Position numbers and translations under genes: made by a program. Shown in pieces: positions 1-6,005 of a stretch of 6,734 nt of DNA (the first letter of the stretch is position 1; each line of letters opens with the position of its first letter). The stretch comes from Planctomycetaceae bacterium (lineage in GTDB: Bacteria > Planctomycetota > Planctomycetia > Planctomycetales > Planctomycetaceae), in NCBI GenBank assembly GCA_016765335.1, contig JAESQE010000368.1, forward strand, positions 4,075-10,808. Reading direction: 5' to 3'. The notes below the pieces were generated by a model, which saw only the letters and a program-made list of their open reading frames with translations, had not been told where the DNA came from and made no database searches.

Positions 1-7
1 GTTGTTA

Positions 8-38
8 CTCTGTGTCCCCTGTGCCTCTGTGTTTCTAC
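8..38. repeat. Right arm of a hairpin repeat (copy 1, cut by the window edge)
   Basis: This 31-base stretch is identical, base for base, to positions 600-630. It is the right-hand arm of the long imperfect hairpin seen in full at 553-630. Its left arm should lie just outside the window. Copies 1, 2 and 3 all point the same way. Confidence 0.8.
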
Positions 39-69
39 TTTTTAACATTTATTTTCAGTTCTTTTTTTT

Positions 70-132
70 GAAACACAGAGTCACAGAGAACACGGAGGAA
101 AAGTTCTACTCACTAATTCTCTGTGTTACTAC
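70..132. repeat. Hairpin repeat, copy 2, with shortened right arm
   Basis: The left arm (70-97) differs from the left arm of copy 3 (553-580) at only a few positions and is followed by the same gaggaaaa extension. The right arm starts at 119 with ctctgtgt but then jumps to the terminal tac, so about 19 bases present in copies 1 and 3 are missing. The remaining arms can pair only over their inner part. It lies immediately downstream of the GxxExxY gene. Read on that gene's strand, the hairpin is followed by an A-run, not a T-run, so it does not look like an intrinsic terminator. Confidence 0.75.
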
Positions 133-136
133 TTTT

Positions 137-517
137 TCATTCATAACCATTCACAATGCGATTCACTCCATCTACCAGTTTAACTTCATGGAAATTAATC
201 AACAAACCGAACCGTAAATTCAAAAGTCTCAAATGGGAAAGCGTTTGTGCTTTGTCTACGGGATGAATTGCCGTTTTTGCTTTCAATTCAACGACAACCT
301 TTCTATTGACCACTAAATCCGCCCGAAAACCACATTCCAGCTTCACCTCATCGTAAACAACCGGAACAGGCACCTCTTGCTGAACCTCAAACCCCCGCTT
401 CTGTAATTCATAAGCCAGGCACGCACGGTAGGCAGATTCGAGCAAGCCCGGGCCGAGCCGTTGATGGACGGTAATCGCCGCACCGATAATTGCGCCCGTG
501 AGTTCGTTGGTTTCCAT
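137..517 (-). CDS. GxxExxY-family protein (PD-(D/E)XK nuclease-like fold)
   Basis: This is a 126-residue protein with the signature GLLESAY at residues 24-30 that gives the GxxExxY family its name. It then has FRADLVV (64-70) and VVVELKAK (74-81), so D67, E77 and K79 sit as in a PD-(D/E)XK nuclease core. The C-terminal HPVDKAQTLSHLRLL segment and GLLINF (104-109) are also typical, and the length matches the family. No biochemical role is firmly established; nuclease activity is inferred from the fold. The ATG at 517 has only a weak purine-rich stretch (gaaag) directly before it. The gene is the third on the minus strand after hsdM and the DUF1016 remnant, but it is set off from them by the hairpin repeat at 553-630, with another repeat copy on its other side. 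It may therefore have arrived as a separate cassette rather than as part of the modification operon. The reading frame is intact. Confidence 0.9.
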   Translation of the reverse strand: METNELTGAIIGAAITVHQRLGPGLLESAYRACLAYELQKRGFEVQQEVPVPVVYDEVKLECGFRADLVVNRKVVVELKAKTAIHPVDKAQTLSHLRLLNLRFGLLINFHEVKLVDGVNRIVNGYE

Positions 518-552
518 CTTTCAATTCATTTCTTTTCATAAAAACTTTTTTT

Positions 553-630
553 GAAACACCGAATCACAGAGAGCACGGAGGAAAATTACATTCCTGATTC
601 TCTGTGTCCCCTGTGCCTCTGTGTTTCTAC
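553..630. repeat. Hairpin repeat, copy 3 (complete)
   Basis: The left arm 553-580 pairs with the right arm 600-628, matching at about 21 of 28 positions, with a loop of about 19 bases. It lies between the DUF1016 remnant and the start of the GxxExxY gene. The right arm is identical to 8-38 and the left arm closely matches 70-97. Repeats of this ctctgtg/cacagag type, in the same orientation on both sides of the gene, make the gene look like a repeat-bracketed unit. Confidence 0.85.
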
Positions 631-637
631 CTTGTAA

Positions 638-1042
638 TCATTCATCGTTTGAATCCTTTCCCAATTCTGCTTCGATTTGTTCGATGGTCGGCAGGGATGA
701 TTGCAACTCTTCCGGCAAGGCTCGGGGCAGCTCATATTCTAATTGCGAAGCAGACTGCTTCGCAATTGTGGAACAGCCTATTCCACAATTGGAGAATTCG
801 ATCAGTTTGAAATCGGGGTTGTGAGAAAGTACAAGATTCTTGAAATGACTCCAACTCAATTTTGCACACAGTGTCTGCAAAATCTCAACTTGAGGAAATG
901 CTTCGTTAAAACGGATCATGTAGGCAAGGTTTCGCTCGCTCGCCCCTCTACCGTATTCAGCCGTTAATTGTTGCGACACTGTGGCAAGAATCTGCTTGCC
1001 ATATTCAGCCCGGTTTCCCTTTAGAATTTCTTTATTCCCCAT
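638..1042 (-). pseudogene. DUF1016/YhcG-type nuclease gene, both N-truncated and core-deleted
   Basis: The ATG at 1042 gives 134 residues. Residues 5-71 match the DUF1016 N-terminal domain: ILKGNRAEYGKQIL, then YGRGASERNLAYMIRF and LSWSHFKNLV. Full proteins of this family have about 40 further residues before this point and about 200 after it, including the PD-(D/E)XK catalytic core. Here the N-terminal domain jumps at about residue 80 to a tail, YELPRALPEELQSSLPTIEQ, which resembles the natural C-terminus of one branch of the family. The frame stays open across the scar, where residues 86-101 are encoded by the palindromes at 741-791. The ATG lies inside the hsdM stop (ATGGGGAATAA, 11-nt overlap), so translation is probably coupled. 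A TTG- or GTG-type start further upstream would add residues not resembling the family. Without the core it cannot cut DNA. It could still fold as a small DNA-binding or partner-binding remnant. Family assignment is from remembered motifs. Confidence 0.75.
741..791. repeat. Two overlapping short palindromes inside the DUF1016 remnant
   Basis: The first palindrome (741-767) has perfect 13-bp arms, aattgcgaagcag and its complement, around a single central base. The second (763-791) has perfect 11-bp arms, caattgtggaa and its complement, around a 7-base loop. They share the bases caatt at 763-767. They lie where the nuclease core of the host gene is missing. They resemble REP-like mobile palindromes in form, but a family cannot be named from one copy. 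Confidence 0.85.
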
Positions 1043-2591
1043 AACCCAAAGCCTCCAGATTTTTTTTGATGGTGGCTTCGAGTTTATCTGCACTTTTGAA
1101 TTGTTCATAAAGTTCGGCGGAGAGTTTTGTCATCTTTTCTTCAAACGGAATGCCATCGTCTTCGATTTCTTCTGCTCCGACATAACGACCGGGAGTGAGA
1201 ACGTAATCGTGAGATTGAATTTCTTCGAGTGAGGCAGATTTCCACCAGCCCGCTTTGTCTTCGTATTTTCCTTTGCTGTTACGCCAGTTGTGATAAACCT
1301 CTGAAATGGTTTCCAGGTCATCATCGGAAAGTTCCCGATGCACACGATCCACCAGTGTTCCCATACGGCGGGCATCGATGAAAAGTGTTTCACCTTTGCG
1401 GTTGCGATAACCCCGTTTCTTGTCCACTTTTTTGGAACGGGTGAGGAACCACAAACAGACCGGAATTTGTGTGGTGTAGAAAAGTTGACCGGGCATCGCG
1501 ATCATACAATCGACCAGATCGGCATCAACAATCTGTTTGCGAATTTCTCCTTCGCTGTTGGTGCTGGTTGACATCGAGCCGTTCGCCAGCACAAACCCTG
1601 CGATGCCGTTTGGTGAGAGATGATGAACGAAGTGTTGTATCCAGGCGTAGTTGGCATTGTTCGCAGGAGGTGTGCTGTATTTCCAGCGTTGATCATCCTG
1701 CAATCGTTGCCCGCCCCAGTCGGAATCGTTGAACGGAGGGTTTGCGAGCACATAATCTGCCTTGAGATCTTTATGCAGGTCGTTATGAAAAGTATCTGCA
1801 TTCTGCTTGCCGAGGTTGGCATCAATCCCTCGAATGGCAAGATTCATCTTTGCGAGTTTCCACGTTGTGGGGTTCGATTCCTGCCCATAAACAGCGATAT
1901 CTCCCAGTCGCCCGCCATGTTCTTCGACAAACTTTTCCGATTGAACAAACATGCCCCCGGAACCACAACAGGGATCGAAAACCCGCCCTTTGTACGGCTC
2001 GATCATGCGAACCAATAACTGAACCACACACTGAGGCGTATAGAACTCGCCTCCCCCTTTCCCTTCAGAGGCTGCGAATCGACCGAGAAAATATTCATAC
2101 ACACGACCAAGCGGGTCTTTCACGCCGGACTGTTTCGCCTGCAAGTCGATATTGCCAATAATATCGACCAGTTCCCCCAGCCGTGTTTTATCGAGACTCG
2201 GTCGCGAATAATCTTTGGGAAGCACCCCTTTGAGTGACGGGTTTTCTTTTTCTATCGCCACCATCGCATCATCAACAACCTTGCCGATGGTCGGTTGCCT
2301 TGCTTCAGATTGGAGGTTTGCCCAACGGGCTTCCTTCGGCACCCAGAAGATGTTCATGGCAGCGTATTCGTCCCGATCTTCCGGGTCGGTGAAATCGGTA
2401 TCTGCTGTGGCTGCGAGAGCATCATGCTTTACCTGGAAAGCATCTGAGATATATTTAAGGAAGATCAAGCCGAGCACAACATGTTTGTACTCGCCGGAAT
2501 CCATATGGCCACGCATTTTGTCGGCCATTTCCCACAGTTTATTTTCGAAGCCGAGACGGGCTCCGGTTGTTTGCTTCTTAGATTTCGCCAT
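1032..2591 (-). CDS. hsdM: Type I restriction-modification DNA methyltransferase subunit (HsdM)
   Basis: This 519-residue protein is the usual length for HsdM and appears complete at both ends. The N-terminal helical HsdM_N domain begins at residue 13 ([16 protein letters not shown]) and includes [14 protein letters not shown] (37-50). The SAM-binding motif I is FDPCCGSGG at 205-213, preceded by GGGEFYTPQ (179-187). The catalytic motif IV is NPPF at 284-287, which points to N6-adenine methylation. The C-terminus ends LEALGYGE, typical of intact HsdM. With HsdS as specificity subunit it would methylate the recognition site, and with HsdR it would form the restriction complex. Neither partner is in this window; both could lie past position 1. 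The ATG at 2591 has an AGAAGG ribosome site at 2609-2604, about 12 nt away, which is a little far. The gene that follows overlaps its stop by 11 nt. Upstream it is bordered by IS3 debris, so its promoter region may have been rearranged. Confidence 0.96.
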   Translation of the reverse strand: MAKSKKQTTGARLGFENKLWEMADKMRGHMDSGEYKHVVLGLIFLKYISDAFQVKHDALAATADTDFTDPEDRDEYAAMNIFWVPKEARWANLQSEARQPTIGKVVDDAMVAIEKENPSLKGVLPKDYSRPSLDKTRLGELVDIIGNIDLQAKQSGVKDPLGRVYEYFLGRFAASEGKGGGEFYTPQCVVQLLVRMIEPYKGRVFDPCCGSGGMFVQSEKFVEEHGGRLGDIAVYGQESNPTTWKLAKMNLAIRGIDANLGKQNADTFHNDLHKDLKADYVLANPPFNDSDWGGQRLQDDQRWKYSTPPANNANYAWIQHFVHHLSPNGIAGFVLANGSMSTSTNSEGEIRKQIVDADLVDCMIAMPGQLFYTTQIPVCLWFLTRSKKVDKKRGYRNRKGETLFIDARRMGTLVDRVHRELSDDDLETISEVYHNWRNSKGKYEDKAGWWKSASLEEIQSHDYVLTPGRYVGAEEIEDDGIPFEEKMTKLSAELYEQFKSADKLEATIKKNLEALGYGE

Positions 2592-2681
2592 TTAGTCGGC
2601 ATACCTTCTACAATTTGACACAAAAAGAGTGATGAGACCAATCTACCGTTAGGTTGATGATTTGTCCATCGCTACGAAAGA

Positions 2682-2713
2682 ACCCCGTGCCGAATGAAAA
2701 CGAATCACGGGGT
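2682..2713. repeat. 8-bp inverted repeat upstream of hsdM
   Basis: The arms accccgtg (2682-2689) and cacggggt (2706-2713) are perfect complements around a 16-base loop. There is no clear T-run on either side, so I do not call a terminator. It lies between hsdM and the IS3 debris and might be a remnant of either. Confidence 0.4.
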
Positions 2714-2738
2714 CTGTACTGGTAAAGCTGTGAGTTAT

Positions 2739-2982
2739 TTCGTGATCGTTACAATCCGTGTATGAACTCCAGTTTGACGGAAGCTCGTTGGGTGATTGAT
2801 CGCTGGCGACTTGACTACAACCATCACAGATTGTGCATAGTGCATTGGATTACCAGACCCGTGCTGCATTTGCCGCACGGTGTTCTTCTTCCGTTCGGCC
2901 TACGGCCTCACTCCAGAAGAACACCGGCCCCATGAACCCCGATTCTCTCACTTAGGGTGGTACTGAAATCGGGGGAAGGTCA
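2739..2982 (+). mobile_element. 3' remnant of an IS3-family insertion sequence
   Basis: In the frame starting at 2762 the sequence encodes SLTEARWVIDRWRLDYNHHR, the characteristic C-terminal part of the IS3-family OrfB transposase. After 2833 two extra bases (tg) break the frame. In the shifted frame from 2836 it continues LHSALDYQTRAAFAARCSSS and ends at TAG 2953-2955, as expected for this family. The last bases, 2956-2982 (ggtggtact...ggaaggtca), read on the other strand as tgaccttcccccgattt, which fits an IS3-type terminal inverted repeat. Only the last quarter or less of the element remains. Homology upstream of about 2739 fades, and no left end is visible. The DDE catalytic residues D and D are absent, so it is dead. 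The left limit is approximate. Confidence 0.8.
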
Positions 2983-3102
2983 ATGTTGTTTCTTCTCTGC
3001 AACACTGATCGCATCTGATTTCGACCAGTCGGCTTCAATCGCCCACCACAACATCTGGTAAAGCAGTGGTAAGCAACAGCTTTCGTACTTTTCTGAAGCA
3101 GT
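2983..3102 (-). other. Open frame of unknown origin, possibly a gene remnant
   Basis: On the minus strand one frame stays open for about 40 codons after a run of stops that ends the gene at 3109. It contains the protein-like string LYQMLWWAIEADWSKSDAIS and closes at TGA 2982-2980, inside the last bases of the IS3 end. No good start codon or ribosome site is present, apart from an internal ATG in QMLWW. It may be the edge of a gene cut by the IS3 element, or chance. I recognise no family. Confidence 0.25.
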
Positions 3103-3108
3103 TTATCA

Positions 3109-3504
3109 TCATAATCCTTTACCTACTTCTATATCCTCCCCTACAATTTTAACGATATCTGCTGGAATCACTGGAAGGTGGTCTTTTACATAAATTCGCA
3201 AATTAAAGGGGGCAATCACGTACACCCGCTTTTTAGCACCAAGGACCGTTGTGTAGTTAGTTGTTCCGGTGACGATGATGGCATCTTTGGGAATAAGCAC
3301 GGAATCATCAACAACATTCGTTGTGTCCCATCCTTGTGCAATTGCAGTGTGGGAACCAAATTGTACGAGCATCGTGTGGTTGTCGATTATTTGAATTATT
3401 GTGAAACTAGAAATATATCCGGCTTTTCCAACCTTTACCGAAAACGGAACATAATCGCGATCAAACGCCATCTTTTCTGGTCCAACTCGAAGAGTACTTG
3501 TCAA
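3109..3504 (-). CDS. Hypothetical protein, probably a small beta-rich domain
   Basis: This frame of 131 codons starts with TTG at 3504; an ATG at codon 12 (3471) is an alternative that would give 120 residues. Neither has a strong ribosome site. The protein is rich in beta-branched residues with alternating hydrophobic pattern: VGKAGYISSFTIIQIIDNHT (25-44), KDAIIVTGTTNYTTVLGAKK (73-92) and RVYVIAPFNLRIYV (93-106). This suggests a compact beta-barrel or sandwich. I have an impression of similar short beta domains in planctomycete proteins but cannot name a family. There is no signal peptide or membrane segment in the frame as drawn. The same reading frame is open for 21 codons before the TTG, directly back to the TAA stop of the upstream gene at 3568-3570. 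It could therefore once have been the C-terminal domain of that gene, or a gene whose start has been lost. Confidence 0.5.
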   Translation of the reverse strand: MTSTLRVGPEKMAFDRDYVPFSVKVGKAGYISSFTIIQIIDNHTMLVQFGSHTAIAQGWDTTNVVDDSVLIPKDAIIVTGTTNYTTVLGAKKRVYVIAPFNLRIYVKDHLPVIPADIVKIVGEDIEVGKGL

Positions 3505-3567
3505 CTTTATCTTGGTGATTTTCTCGTAATGTTTTTTGTATAAAGGGCTAGTTTCGGCTTTAGGATA

Positions 3568-4449
3568 TTACATTTCCTTCAGGCTCCGTAGGGTGCGATA
3601 GAACCTTTGGTTTCGTTCTTTGAAATATATTTTGATGGCTTCAATGTTGGCTTTATTGTTGCCTGATATATTTTCCTTCTTGGGCAGGTTTTCTTTATGG
3701 AGCTGCGGCTTCTCGTCTTCCCAATCGGACGCCCGTTGGATTTCACCTTCCGGCGAACCAAACCAGTCATTTCCATTAAGAATCCATAGTACTTTTTTGG
3801 TTACCTTTTCCACCTCTTCAACTGATACCGAAAAAAGTTCAGCAGTGTTTCGATTCGCTTGCTCATCTGAAACAGAGAAAGGTGTACTTATCACAGCCCG
3901 ATAAATCTTATATTCCCGAACAGTGTAAGGCGGTAACTTGGGTTCTGACGAAGGAGCAGGACGACTCATTGGCTTGCCGTGGAAAACATAGTTTACGACT
4001 TCGTGAGTCAAGGGGGCTTTAATCGGTGCATCCCGAGGCCATTTCAGACCGGGAGTAACCATCTTACTTGGGCTGTTGAGTGTATAACCTTCACCTTCCT
4101 TTCGCACCCACCAAACAATGAGCCTTTCTACCCCATGGAACCGAGTACGGGGATCGTACACAAAACATCCTTCGCCTACAGGATTCCGTTTGATCCGAAA
4201 TTCGCGGCCCCCAACATTTAACTTGTTTGGTTCGACGTTCATTATGATGAAAGCACGGGCACTTGCATGGAAGAACGATTCTTCAATGTCCTGTGCATCG
4301 TCTGATTTGGATCGCTCCCTGTGAGTGTCTAACGGTGTCGGATCAGGCGTAGTTTCTTCCTTTGCTTGTGCTGTTTCTGCATCAGTCGATGACGTCGGCT
4401 TATTGGATATTTCCACTTTTTCAGCATCTGTTGTATCAGTTAGTATTGC
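3568..4449 (-). pseudogene. C-terminal part of an IS-interrupted membrane-anchored protein gene
   Basis: This is the downstream half of the gene that begins at 5664. It runs from codon 89 of the rebuilt frame (gca at 4449-4447) to TAA at 3568, giving 293 residues. An in-frame GTG at 4416 could serve as an internal start (282 residues), but it has no obvious ribosome site. The first 45 residues are a low-complexity, acidic and Thr/Ser-rich linker. A globular region follows, with VERLIVWWVRKEGEGYTLNS and MVTPGLKWPRDAP, then a helical region, YTVREYKIYRAVISTP and VEEVEKVTKKVLWILNGNDW, closing with FGSPEGEIQRASDW. The tail after that is lysine-rich. I have seen comparable LNSPSKMVTPGLKWPR-type sequences in planctomycetes but know no function. 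In the rebuilt protein this domain would follow three membrane helices; its side of the membrane is not certain. Confidence 0.8.
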
Positions 4450-4451
4450 TA

Positions 4452-4468
4452 GGCTCTGTCAGAAAACT
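4452..4468 (+). repeat. Left terminal inverted repeat of the IS5-family element
   Basis: It pairs with 5384-5400 at 16 of 17 positions; the mismatch is the third base from the end. Confidence 0.9.
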
Positions 4469-4532
4469 GATGTTTCCCCGAGAGCCTGTATTCGTGGATA
4501 ATACCTGAGTATGGATTATCTATTCTAATCTT

Positions 4533-4539
4533 GGGGAGG
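4533..4539 (+). promoter_or_regulatory. Ribosome binding site that fixes the transposase start
   Basis: GGGGAGG lies six bases before the ATG at 4546. The in-frame TTG at 4531 lies upstream of this site and is therefore not the start. Confidence 0.8.
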
Positions 4540-4545
4540 TCAAGG

Positions 4546-5384
4546 ATGACTCGACATCGACTTTTGGATGAACAATGGGAACTGATCGGAGATATTTTTC
4601 CAGCACCTGCGGACACGGGAAGACCACCCGTTGATCGCCGAAATGTTGTGGATGGCATTTTGTGGATTCTACGCACCGGAGCGCCTTGGCGAGACCTGCC
4701 GGAGGAATTTGGAAAATGGGGGACCGTTTGGGATCTCTTCAATAAATGGAACAGCAATGGAATTCTTGACGAGGTTTTGCAACGACTGCAATCAGCCCGT
4801 GTTGACATGGACGACATCAATGAAGAATTATGGTGTGTGGATGGAACTGTTGTTCGAGCAGCCCGATGTGCGGCAGGCGGTGGAAAAAAAACGACCCCGA
4901 AGAGCCAGGTGACCACGCATTAGGGCGTTCTCGTGGAGGTTTTTCAACAAAAATTCATATTCTGTGTGATCGTGATGGACACCCTTTGCATTTCCATTTG
5001 ACACCCGGTCAAGCTCACGAATCGACTGCCTTGGTCGAGTTGCTTGAAGGGGCGGATGCCAAACTTGTTGATGGCGATGGCGAACCGATTGCCTGGCCTG
5101 TTGCCATGGCTGGTGACAAGGGATATCGAGCTGACTGGATTGACCAATACCTGATTGATTTGGGAATGACACCAGTGATTCCCTCAAAGCAGAATGAACA
5201 AAGTCATCGAGAAGTTGAGTTTGACCGAGAGGTCTATCGTGATCGCAATATCATTGAGCGGTTGATTGGTTGGCTCAAAGAGAACCGCCGCATTTTCTCA
5301 CGGTTTGAAAAAACCGCGAAGAACTTTGGCGGATTTATAAAGATGGCGTTCATACAACGCTACCTGAATCTGACAACAGAATGA
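4546..5384 (+). CDS. IS5-family DDE transposase made by -1 frameshifting
   Basis: Frame 0 starts at ATG 4546 and stops at TAG 4921-4923. The second frame carries the rest to TGA 5382-5384. A -1 slip on the A-run at 4884-4891 joins them into a protein of 279 residues (115 + 164), normal for the IS427-like group. The N-terminal part, HRLLDEQWELIGDIFP to GAPWRDLPEEFGKW and VWDLFNKW, is the DUF4096-type domain. The catalytic triad is D99 in WCVDGT, D191 in AGDKGY and E238 in NIIERLIGWLKENRR, followed by the conserved RFEKTAKNFGGFIKMAF. The first aspartate lies before the slip and the other two after it, so only the joined product can be active. The protein binds the terminal repeats and carries out cut-and-paste transposition into TA-type targets. 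The stop overlaps the right terminal repeat by one base. No other damage is visible. The alternative, that the run is a sequencing error or a dead mutation, is less likely because two-frame transposases are usual in this group. Confidence 0.92.
4884..4890 (+). promoter_or_regulatory. Programmed -1 frameshift slippery site (A AAA AAA)
   Basis: In frame 0 the bases read GGA AAA AAA ACG. Slipping back one base at the second AAA gives AAC GAC CCC and continues in the second frame as NDPEEPGDHALGRSRGG. The site is placed between the codons for the first and second catalytic aspartates. Frame 0 runs ten codons past the run and then stops at TAG. Confidence 0.8.
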
Positions 5385-5400
5385 GTTTTCTGACAGAACC
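5384..5400 (+). repeat. Right terminal inverted repeat of the IS5-family element
   Basis: It is the near-perfect complement of 4452-4468 (16 of 17) and is followed by the TA duplication at 5401-5402. Confidence 0.9.
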
Positions 5401-5664
5401 TAGCATAAACATGAGCGTCATCCCTAAAACGACATACCGCTTCACTGGATCGTTGACACCGATCGGATCAAAAACCTTGTCTTGCCAATCCCGCTTGACC
5501 AGCAACGCAATGGCACCACCGATGATGACCACTGCTAACAATCCCCAACCGATTGGGCGTTCGTTGGCTAAAAACCCAGTAAGGATGAATGCCCCGAAGA
5601 TCAGGAGGCCTGGAATAATCCACCCCTCTTTGGGAGATGTGGAATGTTGTTTTTTAGTTGTCAT
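5401..5664 (-). pseudogene. N-terminal part of an IS-interrupted membrane-anchored protein gene
   Basis: The ATG at 5664 is chosen because GGAGAA lies at 5676-5671, six bases upstream. An in-frame ATG at 5691 has no such site. The 88 codons here encode a short hydrophilic N-terminus and three hydrophobic segments: WIIPGLLIFGAFILTGFLA (15-33), IGWGLLAVVIIGGAIALLV (38-56) and RYVVLGMTLMFML (76-88). The third is cut by the insertion and continues as AIL across the element. As it stands the frame runs 17 codons into the IS and stops at 5350, leaving a protein with the third helix altered and no C-terminal domain. Rejoined with 4449-3568 it gives 381 residues. The function is not recognised. It is transcribed away from the XRE regulator at 5799, with about 134 bases between the starts, so the two may share regulation. 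Confidence 0.85.
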
Positions 5665-5710
5665 GCATAGTTCTCCATAGAAAATGGGCATATATTAATA
5701 AGTTCAACTC

Positions 5711-5766
5711 CAACCGATTGAATCCAATACTAATCAGTTGCCAGTGTTTGTTTACTACAGCAAACA
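5711..5766. promoter_or_regulatory. Divergent control region with two dyad symmetries
   Basis: This is part of the 134-base gap between the membrane-protein start (5664, minus) and the XRE regulator start (5799, plus). The first dyad is caaccgatt (5711-5719) against aatcagttg (5732-5740), 8 of 9 paired with a 12-base loop. The second is tgtttg (5745-5750) against caaaca (5761-5766), perfect with a 10-base loop. Either could be an operator for the adjacent regulator. No confident -35/-10 pair can be named. This is inference from position and symmetry. Confidence 0.35.
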
Positions 5767-5798
5767 GACACGTTCTGGGTTCTAGCTAATCTCCCGGA

Positions 5799-6005
5799 AT
5801 GCTGGGAAAAGTTCTACGAAATTTACGCGAAGAAGCAGGAATGACTCAGGAAGAACTTGCGTTTAAAGCAAAAATAGATCGCCCCTACATCAGCCAATTG
5901 GAACACGACAAAAAGTCCCCCACGCTGAAAATGCTATTCCGACTCTGTGATGCATTAGGAGTCAAGGCTTCAGAATTGATTGCTCGCGTTGAAGAGTCCC
6001 GCTAG
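5799..6005 (+). CDS. XRE-family helix-turn-helix transcriptional regulator
   Basis: This small 68-residue protein consists of a single Cro/C1-type DNA-binding domain and nothing else. The pattern is standard for the family: [19 protein letters not shown] (6-24), then [18 protein letters not shown] (26-43), with the recognition helix around 27-35, and [10 protein letters not shown] (46-55) closing the fold. It would bind DNA as a dimer, most often as a repressor. The ATG at 5799 has only a GGA directly before it, so initiation is probably weak or the message nearly leaderless. It is divergent from the broken membrane-protein gene. It could regulate itself and that gene through the dyads at 5711-5766, or it could be the controller of the modification genes further left. 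Its frame is intact. Confidence 0.92.
   Translation: MLGKVLRNLREEAGMTQEELAFKAKIDRPYISQLEHDKKSPTLKMLFRLCDALGVKASELIARVEESR

Larger units (their letters stand above)
4452..5400 (+). mobile_element. Complete IS5-family insertion sequence, 949 bp
   Basis: The ends are 17-bp inverted repeats with one mismatch: ggctctgtcagaaaact at 4452-4468 and its near complement at 5384-5400. The element is flanked by TA at 4450-4451 and 5401-5402, the 2-bp duplication expected for the IS427-like group of IS5. Beyond TA the flanks gc/gc happen to extend the symmetry. It carries one transposase split into two frames at an A8 run. Deleting the element plus one TA joins the flanking frames exactly, which proves insertion into a pre-existing gene. 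Ends, duplication and transposase all look intact, so this is a recent and possibly still active insertion. Confidence 0.93.

Noticed and set aside
70..132. Hairpin as terminator of the GxxExxY gene
   Set aside because: On the gene's strand the stem is followed by a run of A, not T, and the same repeat occurs upstream of the gene as well.
2..217. 71-codon frame through the left repeats
   Set aside because: It is produced by the ctctgtg-type repeats (the LCVPCASV-like string) and overlaps the end of the GxxExxY gene on the other strand. It is a repeat artefact.
1..630. CRISPR array
   Set aside because: There are only three repeat copies, they form long internal hairpins of about 80 bases, and one spacing holds a gene. 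There are no regular spacers.
1043..1108. Upstream extension of the DUF1016 remnant to 156 residues
   Set aside because: The extra 22 residues lie entirely within hsdM in another frame and do not resemble the family's N-terminus. The ATG at 1042 begins exactly where homology starts.
1469..2161. Several plus-strand frames of 87-132 codons opposite hsdM
   Set aside because: They are shadows of hsdM with no motifs or ribosome sites.
4403..4452. Reading 3568-4416 as a complete gene starting at GTG 4416
   Set aside because: The frame continues upstream without a stop to the IS edge and joins exactly to the other half at 5401. The GTG is an internal codon of the split gene.
4828..5187. Minus-strand frame inside the IS element
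   Set aside because: It is the complement of the transposase, which has clear DDE residues on the plus strand.
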